Shown in pieces: positions 48,340-60,300 of a stretch of 64,000 nt of DNA. The stretch is from Anas platyrhynchos (Eukaryota > Chordata > Aves > Anseriformes > Anatidae), in contig NC_092587.1 of the NCBI RefSeq assembly GCF_047663525.1, positions 196,041,501 to 196,105,500 on the forward strand. The letters are read 5' to 3'. The notes under the pieces were generated by a model. That model was not told the DNA's origin and did not search any database. It saw nothing but the letters and a program-made list of their open reading frames with translations. Numbering within the stretch: the first letter of the stretch is position 1; the number at the start of each line of letters is the position of its first letter. A program made the translations under genes and the position numbers.

Positions 48340-51300
48340 AAAATTAGCACTTTTTTTTTTTTTAAGTTCCTCCTACCTTGGTTACCTGAACAGAAATCCT
48401 GATTGCATCAGCACAGTTATAAATAGATTGCTCCAGGCAGCTCCATGGGCAAAGTCCCACTCCTCTACAGGGATCTATTACTTCACTTCTGCTTTTGCTT
48501 GTTCATTTGAACAAGCCAGAAGGAATATGTAGTAGAAAATAAATACACCTTGCCCAAGGAAGGAGGATTTTGACTACATTTGGTGTTACATTTACCCTCC
48601 TACCACGCCAGAACTGTGCAGCCCCTGCAGAAGTGTGTGGCATGCACAGACTGCGCTGGCCCAGGCAGGAGATGCCAGACCCAGGTGTTTGGTGACATTT
48701 TGTGATGTGCAGAGGCTCACAAAACACTTCTGACTTCACTCACTGGTGGTAGAAGGGACCAGCTTCTCTCAAAATATTTGCCAATATTACTTAGCCAAAG
48801 GGACAGCTCTTTCTTGGGCAGGATGAACCCCATTTTCTGGAGCACCTCGTAGCCCAGCTGGTCCCTGCCTGTGCAGGAAGGAGCGTGAATATGCCTGAGA
48901 GCAGGCAGTGACTGGAGGAAGGAACCAGCCATAACAGCTACAGGCCAAAAAAGAGCTTTCTGTACCACTTGTGAATGTCTACAGGCCACCACTGTCTTAG
49001 GTGATGCTCTTGTGAAAGACCACCTGTTTCCAAGTTGCAGAGCAGAGCCAATGACCCCGACATGCCCTCAGGGCATCCCTAGATGATGCTGGCTGCCCAG
49101 GGCAGCAGGCAGTGATTCCTAGGTGCTTCCCACCAGCTGGCATTAGCTGTCTTACTTCCCTGCCTTTTATCCAAACTGCTGCAATACACCCTCAGAGTCC
49201 CAGGATGGATTTCTGCTACTTCACCTGATTTATTGATGGTGTAGGTCGTTTCCATGCCAGCGTGGATGTGGTCGGCTACGTGGCAATGCAGGAGCCACGT
49301 CCCAGGGTTTTCTGCCACCAGCTCAACTGTTTGGAATGTCCCAGGAAACAGGTCATACACGTCTCCTCTGTGGTCCTTATCTGTCTGTGGCAAGGCAAAA
49401 TCAGCATCATAAGGGTCTTGCCTTACTGTACTCAAATGCCCCACCCCCGGCACTGAAATATTACAGTCTGACTTTTTGCTCCTTGAGGCAGATTAAATGC
49501 TCCTTGTTATATGCTTCTAGTGTGTCCCACAGAGAGAAACTAAGGCCTGTGCACAGCCTCCATTTAATCAATTAATTAACCACAGGAGACTCCTCCTAGG
49601 GACTTAGGGTGCTGGTTGAGCACAGGTGTCGCTTTGAAAGACAGATTTTTCAGGTAGTCCTACCAGTGTCAGGCCGTCACAACATCAAACCATTCTGTAA
49701 GCAGGTATAACTCTGGTTTCCTCCCTCTATCTTCCCTTATAACCATGGGAAAATATGTATTTTAACCTACCTGACCTCTAATAGTGACATTTGTTCAGGT
49801 TCTATAACAGAACATGAGTGGTAGAAGCTTTGCAAGGATCCCCTTCATTTCATATATTTCATATATATTTTCATTTGCAAGGATCCCCTTTATTTCATAA
49901 CTCCTTCACATGCAAGCCTCCCCCTGATCTCAGCATCAGCCCAGGACTGTATGTCCAAGCTGCAAAAATAGGCTAGAACTTGGACATTTTTTGCAGGAAT
50001 TTCCCATCACACTGTAAAAGTTTTACTTTGATTCATTTTACCAACCTTGAAGATGAAGGTCTGTGCGTGGAAGTGCACTGTATGTATATCCACTTCATTG
50101 CCCATTCCTATCAAATACCAGTTCGTCGTATCGCCTTCATTCATTGTTAGACCCAGCAGACTGTTATAAATCTTCCCGTTGATTGCTGGAAGAATGACAA
50201 AATTGGTCTGATTAATAACTGGCCATGGCATGGCTGGCAATAACCTTCAGGCAAGGAGAACAGGTGCCTGGGACATGTGGCAAGGCAAGGGCTCTCTGTA
50301 GTGACTGCAGAGAGACAGCCACGTTTTTGTTTCAGTCTCCAGTTTATCATCTAAGGGCACAGCAGCAACCACTTAGCTGTCTTGTGAAGCACCCGGTAAG
50401 GTCTTCAACTTGTTGGGATCAGACTCCTGAACAAACAGGATATTTGCTGAGGAGCTACATGGAAAAAGAGGGAAGAATTGCTGCCTCAAATGAGTAGAAA
50501 TCTGGAGAAGCAGAAGTTTGCTTTGCCAGGGCCATTCCTGTCCCCATTTGTTCTGGCCTGTTCGGCTCCTGGGCTGGTTGCTACTACAGGCACGGTTTTA
50601 AAATGTCACCCTTGTGCTGCTACAAAGCGAGCCAACAGGGAAGGCAGCTCCCAAACATCAAGGGAAGTCTGGCAGGGCAGCCTCTCCCCATGAGGATAAG
50701 GTTGAATTAGCTTGTCACAAAAATATCTTGGCTGGACCTCACGAAATCTTTTTGTTTCCAGTTGCTGCAGTTTATAAAGATGTCACGTGGGTGCGTAATT
50801 GCAGGCCAAGTCACTGTCTTCCTAAAAGGGCTGTGAAAAATAAATCTCTGTCCTCTTGGCTGCTGCCACCTAGTCCTACATACCATGCTTGCTGTTGCCT
50901 TCTACAAAGTCCTTAGTGGAATTAAAATCATCTGGGTTCTTATGAAGGTATGTTTCAATGTTTTCTTTCAAATACCAGGATTTGTTTTCATCAAACACCA
51001 TAAACAGGAGAGTAAATTCACGATTAATGTCTTTCCTCAAACCATTTTCATCCAAAATTCCTTTTCTGCAAACTACAAGAGGCCCAATGAGACCACTGTA
51101 TGTGTCCTGAAATGAAATAAATATTTATATTACAGATATTCTAGTTCATCCAGTTATGAAAAAAGTACAGATAATCTACACATTAAATAAAGATGAAATA
51201 TTTCATTACAATATTATCATATTATCATACTATCGTTACTATATCTGATTAGACATATCTTTCTTTGGACACACTACTCCCAGAATTTAATGTCCCTGTG

Positions 51301-54300
51301 TTAACATACGAAAGCGATGTTTTGTCTTCACCAAAAAATCCCTTCAACTATTCTTTAAGAAGGAATCACATTACCATAGTGCATCCCTAGGATTTTAGTA
51401 GATCGAATTACCCAAGCATATGCAACTGTTACCAAAGACAACAAAACATCTAGCTCAGTAAAGCCTTCCTCAAGCCCGTGGTCCTTGCAGAAATGAGAAG
51501 CAGGATGCTTTATATTAAGCAAGATAGCATACTTTATCTGAAACTATCTAATCTTTATTGACCATTTCTTGATTACCTTTACAAAATTTACTGTTGAATA
51601 GTAAACCCAAGTGATACAGTTTGGATCTGTTTTGCCAGGGCCGGATCGCTCTGGAACGTTCCACCTGTAGGTGTTTATTTCCCCTGGAAAAAAAAAAAAA
51701 AAAGAAAAAAGAAAAAAAAAAAGTTTTACCAAGAACAGCTGAGTATTAGAGGCTTTGAGCAGTATGTAACTGAGACCCGCTATCCTCCTCGTCAAAAAAT
51801 GATCTGTATCAAAGCTATCTGTGGAAGCACGCAGGAATGGCATGCGGATGTGTTTCTGCATTCCAGGAGGTCGGCAAGGTTCCAGTGGTGTAAAGGAAGG
51901 CAGATATCACCTGTGAAAGGAGATCTGCAGATGGTGCTGTAACCAGTGGCAAGGGGGAGCAGAGATTCCCTGATCTCTAATTCTAAAAAAGAAATAATTT
52001 GATGGGGAAATTGTCTGCTTGGGTGAGAAACAGCTCTCTATATTGGACACAAACACACCTACACTCAGATGAACTGTCTGTGCTGTGTTTCCCCATTTTT
52101 AAATGAATAATTATTTATTTGCTTGTGCTCCATCAAAAAAGGCAGGAGGCCACGAGTTGGTCAACACTTTGTCCTTCCAAGTGCTGGACAAATGCTGAAC
52201 CAGACAGTCTGTCTCTTCCCCAAATTTATTCCAGGGAGACAAAACCTGATAACACCTGGTAATGTGATACAAGTCAGGGGAAAAAAAAGGAAATCCTGGA
52301 ACTGTTGGCCATGGTCTTGGTACAGCCACAACCCAAAAGCTGCCAATGGCTGTGAGCATTGGAGCAAAGCAGTTTTCAAATTTAAATGGCTGTGACTTGT
52401 CTGAGCTAGCTTTGTATCACTGAGCCACTGCAGTTTTGGTGGTTCATGCAATAGTGGGTGTTACAGTATGGCAATAACTACAAAAAAAAAAAAAAAAAAG
52501 AAAAAAGAAAAAAAAGATGACGCTCAAATATCATATTATATAGCGTGAGTCTCATGTAAATGATGCAATACCACTTAATCTTACAAGCACCTTCTGTACA
52601 TTACAGCATGGGTTTATTGACCTCACAGAGATCAAAAAGGCTTTTAAGGCACAAGACTACAGTAGCAGGACAGCAAACACCAACAAGAAACCCATCAGAG
52701 GCATTCTTGCCCTGGAGACATACACCAGGAAATAATTTGTCATCCACTTTTATCTAACCTACGTGCCATCTTGCCTTTTTTTGAGGGGCTGATGTGAAAA
52801 GAGCCAGGCCATGGTCCTGTGCAATTTCCTGGTTCCTTACTCCTCCCTTTGGGATATTTGGAGGCTGTAGGGAGAGAGATCTCCACTCTACTTAAAACCC
52901 AAGGTACTTCAGATGGCATCAATGTTCAATCTTTGAAATGCAAGTGAAGCATGTCCCATGAAAGGACTGACAAAAAAAAGATGAAAATGGACGTTTTCTC
53001 CCTTTTTTCTCCTGGTTAAATAGAGGAGTAGAGGGGACAAAAAGAGGGGAGGGGACAAAGCTCTGGCAGCTGAGAACTGTTTGTGGCTTAGGCACCCAGA
53101 GGCCTACTCCCTGCACCTCTTTACTGCCCTACACAGTCTCATTAGGAGCTGGCAGCACTTTGGGGAACACAAGGGTAGTAGGACATCAATCTGAGAGATG
53201 ACAGCTTCGGGATTTAGTAGGACTGGATGGGATCTGGTGAGCTGGGCCCCGATGAGCAGTCAGCATGGCCTGGTGGAGGCAGCCAGCGAGGCCCTCTAGG
53301 TGCTGGGGGGAGCAAAGTGCCCAAGCATTATTCTGGTTTTGAGGGATTTGTTCTCCTTGTTGACTGTTGCTTCCAAGCGCCTAATGAGCCTTCTCTAGTT
53401 TATGCCAAGCCTGCTCCCGTGTGGGCACAGGAGACATTACAGCAGCGAACCCAGCATTGCACCTCCACCATCAAGTTGGGTGTACAGTAAGGAAGAGTTA
53501 ACATTGCTGACTGCAACTATCCCCAAGTTCCCATTTTTAAAACTTTGTTAGAGCATCACTCTTGATCTAAACGCTGGTTTAGGCTTCACCTGGCTGTGAT
53601 TTTGGGCCTGCTTCTGCATTTTTGGAGGTTGTCCAGTGATGCTACATTCCTGCTTCTACCCCTGATAGGAACAAAGACTCGTTCTTTGCCCCAACACGCT
53701 CACTTGATCAAGAACCAACATGCACAGCAACACAGAGAATCATATCTGAATAAACGCTGAGTGTATTATGCCTGGGAGAACATATAGGTATGAATAAGCT
53801 TGAAAGAGGGAACATCATTCCTGTGTTAAAATACTTTTATATATGGCCTTTGTAGCTCAAAGAAAAAAAATATGAGCGGCCTTACCTGGGAGGGTAATCG
53901 GTGTCTCAGGTTGTTCTTCACAACCCACTTCTTCTACACCGTGTGCACTCACTGAATAAGGCCTGCTGGCTTTGTTCTTAAACACGATCAGCACAGAGTC
54001 ACCAACCTCGGCATGGAGTAATGGCCCTAAATTAAAGCAGAAGACGCTGGTGATTAATGCTGCTCTTCTGAATTTCAACAATCTTCCAATGGCTTTGGCC
54101 TCAGAAAGGAGCCATGGGTTCCCTCAAAACCTTCAGGCTGCTCTGACTTTCAACAAAGAAATTGAAACCAATCTGCTATCTCAGCTGATGAAAAATTACA
54201 TATATATACATATACCTTTTTTCTTTTTTGCTAATCAGAATAACTGTTCATTCTGGAAATAGGTCTCTGGACAGCTTGTTTCAGCTTGTTTTTCAGGAAA

Positions 54301-57300
54301 ACTTTTGTGAATATTTTATATATCTTTCAGAATTGTGTTTCCTAAAGTGGTAATAGCCTTTTTTTTTTTTCCCCTGAAATATTAAACTATTTTTTTCAGT
54401 ATTGTACCAGGGAGTGCCGACTATTTTATGATCAGTTCTTGCCTACTTCTCATCCTATAAAAACCAGGAGCTGATGTTTATTTTATGACATATATAAAAT
54501 TTTGTCTTGTCCAATTTCAGGTACTAATCTAGCCCCTTAATACTGAGTTAATCTACCTACAAAATCTTCCCCTGTACCACATGGTTTGATGTTAAGGTGA
54601 ATCCTGGAATTTTGATTTTTGAATCCTCCCTGTTAGTGCTCCTTCAGAAACTCTTTATTCTATGTTAGGGAATAAATTATCTCATCTGAAAACCATCTTT
54701 ACAAACAGCAGTTATACGGACTGGTTGTAAAATCACTGATCGCCTGGAATAGTTATCAGTGTTACCTCTTTTCTTTATTAACAAAGCTGTAAAATCTTTT
54801 TTTTGGAAATCAATCCTCTCATTTATTACACTCAGCCTGTGAGCCATGAGAACTACTTGCCCAGGATTTCCAGGTGTTCCTCCTCCTCTGTCCGCACTTT
54901 GTGCTGTGTAAAGTTGCCATTCGTGTACTCCCTGTAAACCACCTTCTTGTATTTTGTACCAATTAGGTCTTCACCTTGGCTCAGAAAAATGTGCCCGTAA
55001 CTGCAAAATAAAAAGGCAAAAATTAAAAGTGCCAAACCTTATGTATCTAAAAGCTAGTAAATGTGTTATTCATAGTAGGTGTGACAAGAACATACAGCTT
55101 GGTCCAATGTGGTGATTGAAGGTAAGCCCTACGTGCTGCAAGAGGTTTTATACAGCAAGTAATAGCAGTGATAATCCTCAATAAATGCACACTGGCTTCA
55201 AACAAGTACAACTGGGGATATATTGTACTCATCACAAACATCTGGGGACACAAATCCTTCAGCAGAGCTGACAGACCAGAAATGAGGTTCAAGCTACGTG
55301 TGACTTTGGCCTCTCACCCCAGTGCTTCCTCCACCCCAGTAAAAGACTCCATCTTTCCCTGCAGACCTGAATCCTGTTACCATGATGCCTGCTTTCACTG
55401 GCTTGGATATTAGTCTTATCGTGGATATTACGTGCCAGCAGAGGACACTCGCAACCTCTCCTCTGAGCTCGCTGCCTCCTTGCTGCCCTTCTCCAAGCTC
55501 CCCCTGGCAGCAGAGTTGCAAGGCTGGCTCACAACACACAAAACACAAGCAACAAGCACCCAGGAGTACAGCTCACTCTAGTGAAATACTGTGTGTACAG
55601 CAGCAGCCTTTTGACAGTGATGTTTTCTGACAGTTAATATTTTCTTTAGGCACTCCTCTCTCTCTTCAGGTATATTTTCTGTTGATTCCACCATACTCGT
55701 GCTTTTTTTACAGGGTACAGCTTCCCAGCCACAATTTCCATGTTGTTGTTTTTTGTTTGTTTGTTTGTATTGAAAATATGTTCCTTTCTCCTTTATTTAT
55801 GTATTTATCTACTTATTTATTTATTTCACCAAACAGTGGTCTCAAAGACCTCTGGATCACATGTCTTCTGCACACTTTCTGTTCCTTAGCACAGAGCAGT
55901 GTAGATGTGCCTCACTCAAGGCTGTTACCACAGATGGATTTAGGGACTTGGAAGCCTTCCGTGGTTCAACAGCATGATGAGACAGAGACAAAAACATTTG
56001 CATATGCTGTCTAGTCTGCTCTGAGAGGTTATCATTTTATAAATATGTTTACATCTCTAAGAGTGCCTCCTAAGAAGTACTAGGCTGGCTTCATGAAGGG
56101 AGACATCTACGCTCCTCCTCCACCATAAGTGGGCCCCACACCCAGCAGCCTTTTTTTTTTTTTTTTTGCTTCATGTACCTTTCCTCATTGCTGCTGATGT
56201 TGTAAATCTTTGGTTCTGAGCTCTTATTTGAGGCATAGTCCCACTCCACCTCCTCCGCAGCGATGTAGAAGATCCTCATGGTGTTGTGCTGCTGCTGGGC
56301 TCGGGTGGCATTGCGGCAGCTGCTGACCTCGTAGAGGTGTTTCATCCCCCCGACAAAGTGATCAAAAGTCCTGCAAACCACCTTGAATGTGCCTAGAAAT
56401 GAAAGCTCTTGAGATGTAAGTAATTCTGGAAAATAAACAAGCAGGCTGGAAAATTAGGTCCTGCGCCTTGTACATCATTGCTCTGTCTTCCAAAAAAAAC
56501 ACCCTAGTCTGTGGTGCTGTATGGAAATCCAGTCAAGGGGGTGTTTATATCATCCAGAGCCCATTGGCTTTGAAAAAAAAAGAGGACTGAAAGGGAAACC
56601 AGATGGTAAGATGGATATACACCAGTCATCTCCTTTAGGTGCCATGTGCTCCATGGCAGCAAGACATCAGAGGATGGGTGTCCAGGCACAGCCATGCCCA
56701 TGGAGAATACCAGGAGAATCAGGGGTAGCGTGGCCACTACATGGGCTGAGAGCAAGGGACAAACCTAGTCAGAGGCTGCTGAAAGCCACTTAGTGCTAAG
56801 GGACACTTTCCCAAAAATCTTGAGATGGCTTTGATTGGTGTATGGTTTCTGATGGTATTGGTGTGTGCTCTGTGCTGAGGGCACTGACCCAGTGCCTCTT
56901 CGGAGCAGCTCTGTGCTTTCACCAGTGGAAAGCTTCAAATGAAGTGGCAAGATTGGAGGCCAAACCACCACAGGCTGAGCTTTCTGTGGCTCTGATGGTC
57001 TAAGGCTGCAGTAACAGGAGAGACATCTTTTGGCAGGCCCCTGTGCAGATTTTAACATTTGTTGTCCCCCTCCCATTTGCTGGAGCAGAAGTTGACCACA
57101 GCATGGTGCTGTGTAGCTCCACCTGCTAGCACTCTTGTGAAGGAGGAAAGCATTTACACAGCTGTTTAGTGCATGCAAAAGTTGAGAAGTCCACTGAGTT
57201 ATTTGTGTCCAACTTAATGAGTCAATGATGGAACAAAACTGGAAGCATAACTTTGTCCTGGCTGGATCTCAGTCCATTCCTTGAGTTTCTAGGGCAAAGA

Positions 57301-60300
57301 TGGTGAAAGGTAAAATAACTTGCAGGTAAAAAAATAAAAATAAAATACAGCTGTTTGTGATTGTAAAGATCTGATAATTTATTCATTTTCCCTTGTGGTC
57401 AGTAGAGAGTTAGCTGGCAAAAAACAATGAACTCCTAGACTATATTGTTCATTGTAATTCCTGCCTTGCAGTTTCATGACAGACAGTGGAAATGTATGGG
57501 ACAGACACAAGAAAAGAATCTGCTGCCTCGTAGACACAGCAGTGCTGGAGGTCTAACCATGGCTTGGTGTGTGCACACAAGGCCAACAGATATTTCTACT
57601 GAGTGCTCCAGCCAAGGATGGCTTTTGGCAGAGCCTTGCACAACTCTCATGATTCCTTTGATTTAAAAACTTGCATCAGTGGGAAGAAAAGTAACATTGC
57701 ACTCTGGCTTAGAGCTTCTCTGAAGTATCTCCAATGAATAAATCTCCCCTACAGCTTTGAAGAACGAATCACCGGATTAGACATGAAAATAAAAAGTATC
57801 CTTTATGTGTATACTTCTGAAGAACCTCTTAAAGACCAGGTATTACTGAAGTTATAAAACACCTTACATGCTGCTGACTATCTGCAAAGCAGTGAATTTT
57901 GTCTTTGATAAAAAAGCATTTTTGAGAGTTATGGAAATTCTGTGAGCATCCCATTAGCTGTCTGCCTGCCTGCTGCGCTGCCTATCCCGAGGTCATCAAA
58001 GCCTCTGCTCTTTGGTGCACATGTATTTGGTTTACAGCACCTTGCCAGAGAAGTAGCACAGCCTGAATCCTCAGCTATGTCAAGTCCCCACAGCCCAGAC
58101 AGAATCAGAATGGCTGTGGTAGGCAGGGACCTCATAGTCCATCTGGTCCAACCCCTGCTCAAGCAGGGACGCCCACAGCAGGCCGCCCAGCACCTTGTCC
58201 AGGAGGTTTTGAAGATCTTCAAGGAGAGGAGACCCCACAGCCCCTCTGGGCAACCTGTGCCAGCTCTCCATCACTAACACAGCACAGAAGTGCTTCCTGA
58301 TGGTCAGAAGGAACCTCTTGTATTCCTGTTTGTGCCCATAGCCTCTTGTCCTGGCCTTGCTCCATTCCCTGTGCATGTCCCCCCATTTTCAAGCTCCCTC
58401 ACGCTCCCCAAGTAGGGCAGAGCATCTCACTGGCTGTTATTTAGGCTGCCTGATTTCTGCAAGTGACACAACACCCAGATAAGCTCAGGAACGTACCCAC
58501 ACGGTCTGGCTGCATCAGTGCTGTTCCCGATAAGTGAGGAAACAAGGCCAGGCCGTCCCTCGTCGTCCCTCTCAGGTCAATGGTGTTTCCTTGAAACTGA
58601 ACCCCGTGCATGTCGTAGTGACTGCCCAGCCCGATGAGGTGCCAGGAGACCTTGTCATCCTTGCACATGGCCAGGCCTGGCAGGTTACCAAACAAGTAGC
58701 CGTTGACAGCTGGAGGAGAAGAAAAGAGCCTGGTCGGTGGCCTGTGGATTGTACCTCAGCACAGAGCCTCCTGCCACCTCTGCGGCAAGGGGCTCACAAC
58801 CAAGGAAGTCATAACATTAATTAAAGAGGCATTTTGTGAAGCAAAGTTAGCACTGGATAACACCACATTAATGCTTAAATGCTGTTCTTACAAACTCTTA
58901 GCTTCTACATTTCTTTTTAGCCTATAAAATACCATAACAGCCCTCAACAGAAATGTAGATCTGCTTCTCCAAGCTTTCCAGGGTGCTTCACAGATGCCAG
59001 TTACATATATAAATTAGGAGTCTCCTTTCAACTTAAGATCATTAAGACCATGGAGTGGGCCATAAAGAGTCCGAGTTGTAATTTCAATTCTGACATAGCC
59101 TACCCATGTAATTTTGGCTTTTGATTTCTCCTTTTACTTCCAAAATGTAAATATCCAGAAGGGTTTTGTGGAGCTTCCTAACTTTGGAATTTTTCTGTGA
59201 TCACTGGGTCAAAGATATTAAGGCAGAATAAAACTTCAGCATTAAATATCACCTTATAACAGAAAAATAAAATAGGACTCAGAAAACCCCGAGGTGAGTT
59301 TATGAGAAATGTATTGAAAGAGGAATAATCACTGCAAGGTGCCTGATGTTTGGAGACATCGTGCCTACAATGTCTTCACACACTTTTTGCTTGGTAGTTC
59401 ACTGTTCACTATCAGCATATATTCTCAGTGCTCTCAGGAAAATCAAAGCATGATGAGATTATGTGATTTGATTAAGTCTGTCACATTGGGAATATATTTG
59501 AGGATGTCTGTGCCAAAGTCAGATATTTACAGATGGAATTGAAGTTTTAAGCTATTACTGGCCTCTCCCCTAGTCTTTATCCCTCTGCCAGAGGTCACTG
59601 CCCAAGCAGAGCAGAGGATGAACCTTCATTATCAGAGTCAGTGCCAAAGCTGGCAGCTAATTTTAAATCTCCAGTGAACATCATCTTTTTCTGCAGTTGC
59701 TGTTTGACTCTGGCACTATGCCTTTTTATATATCTAGGTGTTGTATCTAAAACCTAGACCCTGTTCCTTTTCTCCAGGTGTAGTTGGTAGGTGGATGCAG
59801 TCATTGTTAATGTGACAAAGGATTCAACACACATCCAGAGGACATGGGGAGCTGGCCATACACTGACTGACAGCTTCCACCTCACCCTCCAGGGCATTGC
59901 AGTCAGCTGTGAATGACAATAAAATCTGCCAATGATGAGTGAAGAAAAGGTATCATTAACAGATATCAGATATTTCGTACCGTGCATTTTGTTGGATTCC
60001 TTGAAATCCTCGTCATTTTCATCTACCTTTGAAGGGTCTCCAGTAAATGCTTCAATATTCTTGTTCAGATACCAGCTGTCATTTTCATCAAAGATTGAAA
60101 ATAGAAGGTAGAATTCTCTGTCTATTCCTTTCTGTAGCCAAGGAAGAAGCCAAGACATTAAAATCAGTCTGTGTAGAAGTACCCAAGTGAAATATATATT
60201 TATTTATTTAATTTTTGTAACAAAAAATTATTTCCCCAGAAAACTACAGCTGCTTTCTTACTATGTCCTTATAGAGGATTGGGGCTGACACTTTTGCATC

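Noticed and set aside
53227..53490. 87-codon plus-strand frame within a HEPHL1 intron
   Set aside because: It has no recognised family or splice support and lies on the opposite strand to the gene.
54853..55035. In-frame stop after HLEILGK, suggesting a truncated or pseudogene HEPHL1
   Set aside because: The stop lies in the intron. A GC donor at 54860 gives the same exon length and phase as the paralogous exon, and all downstream exons are intact.
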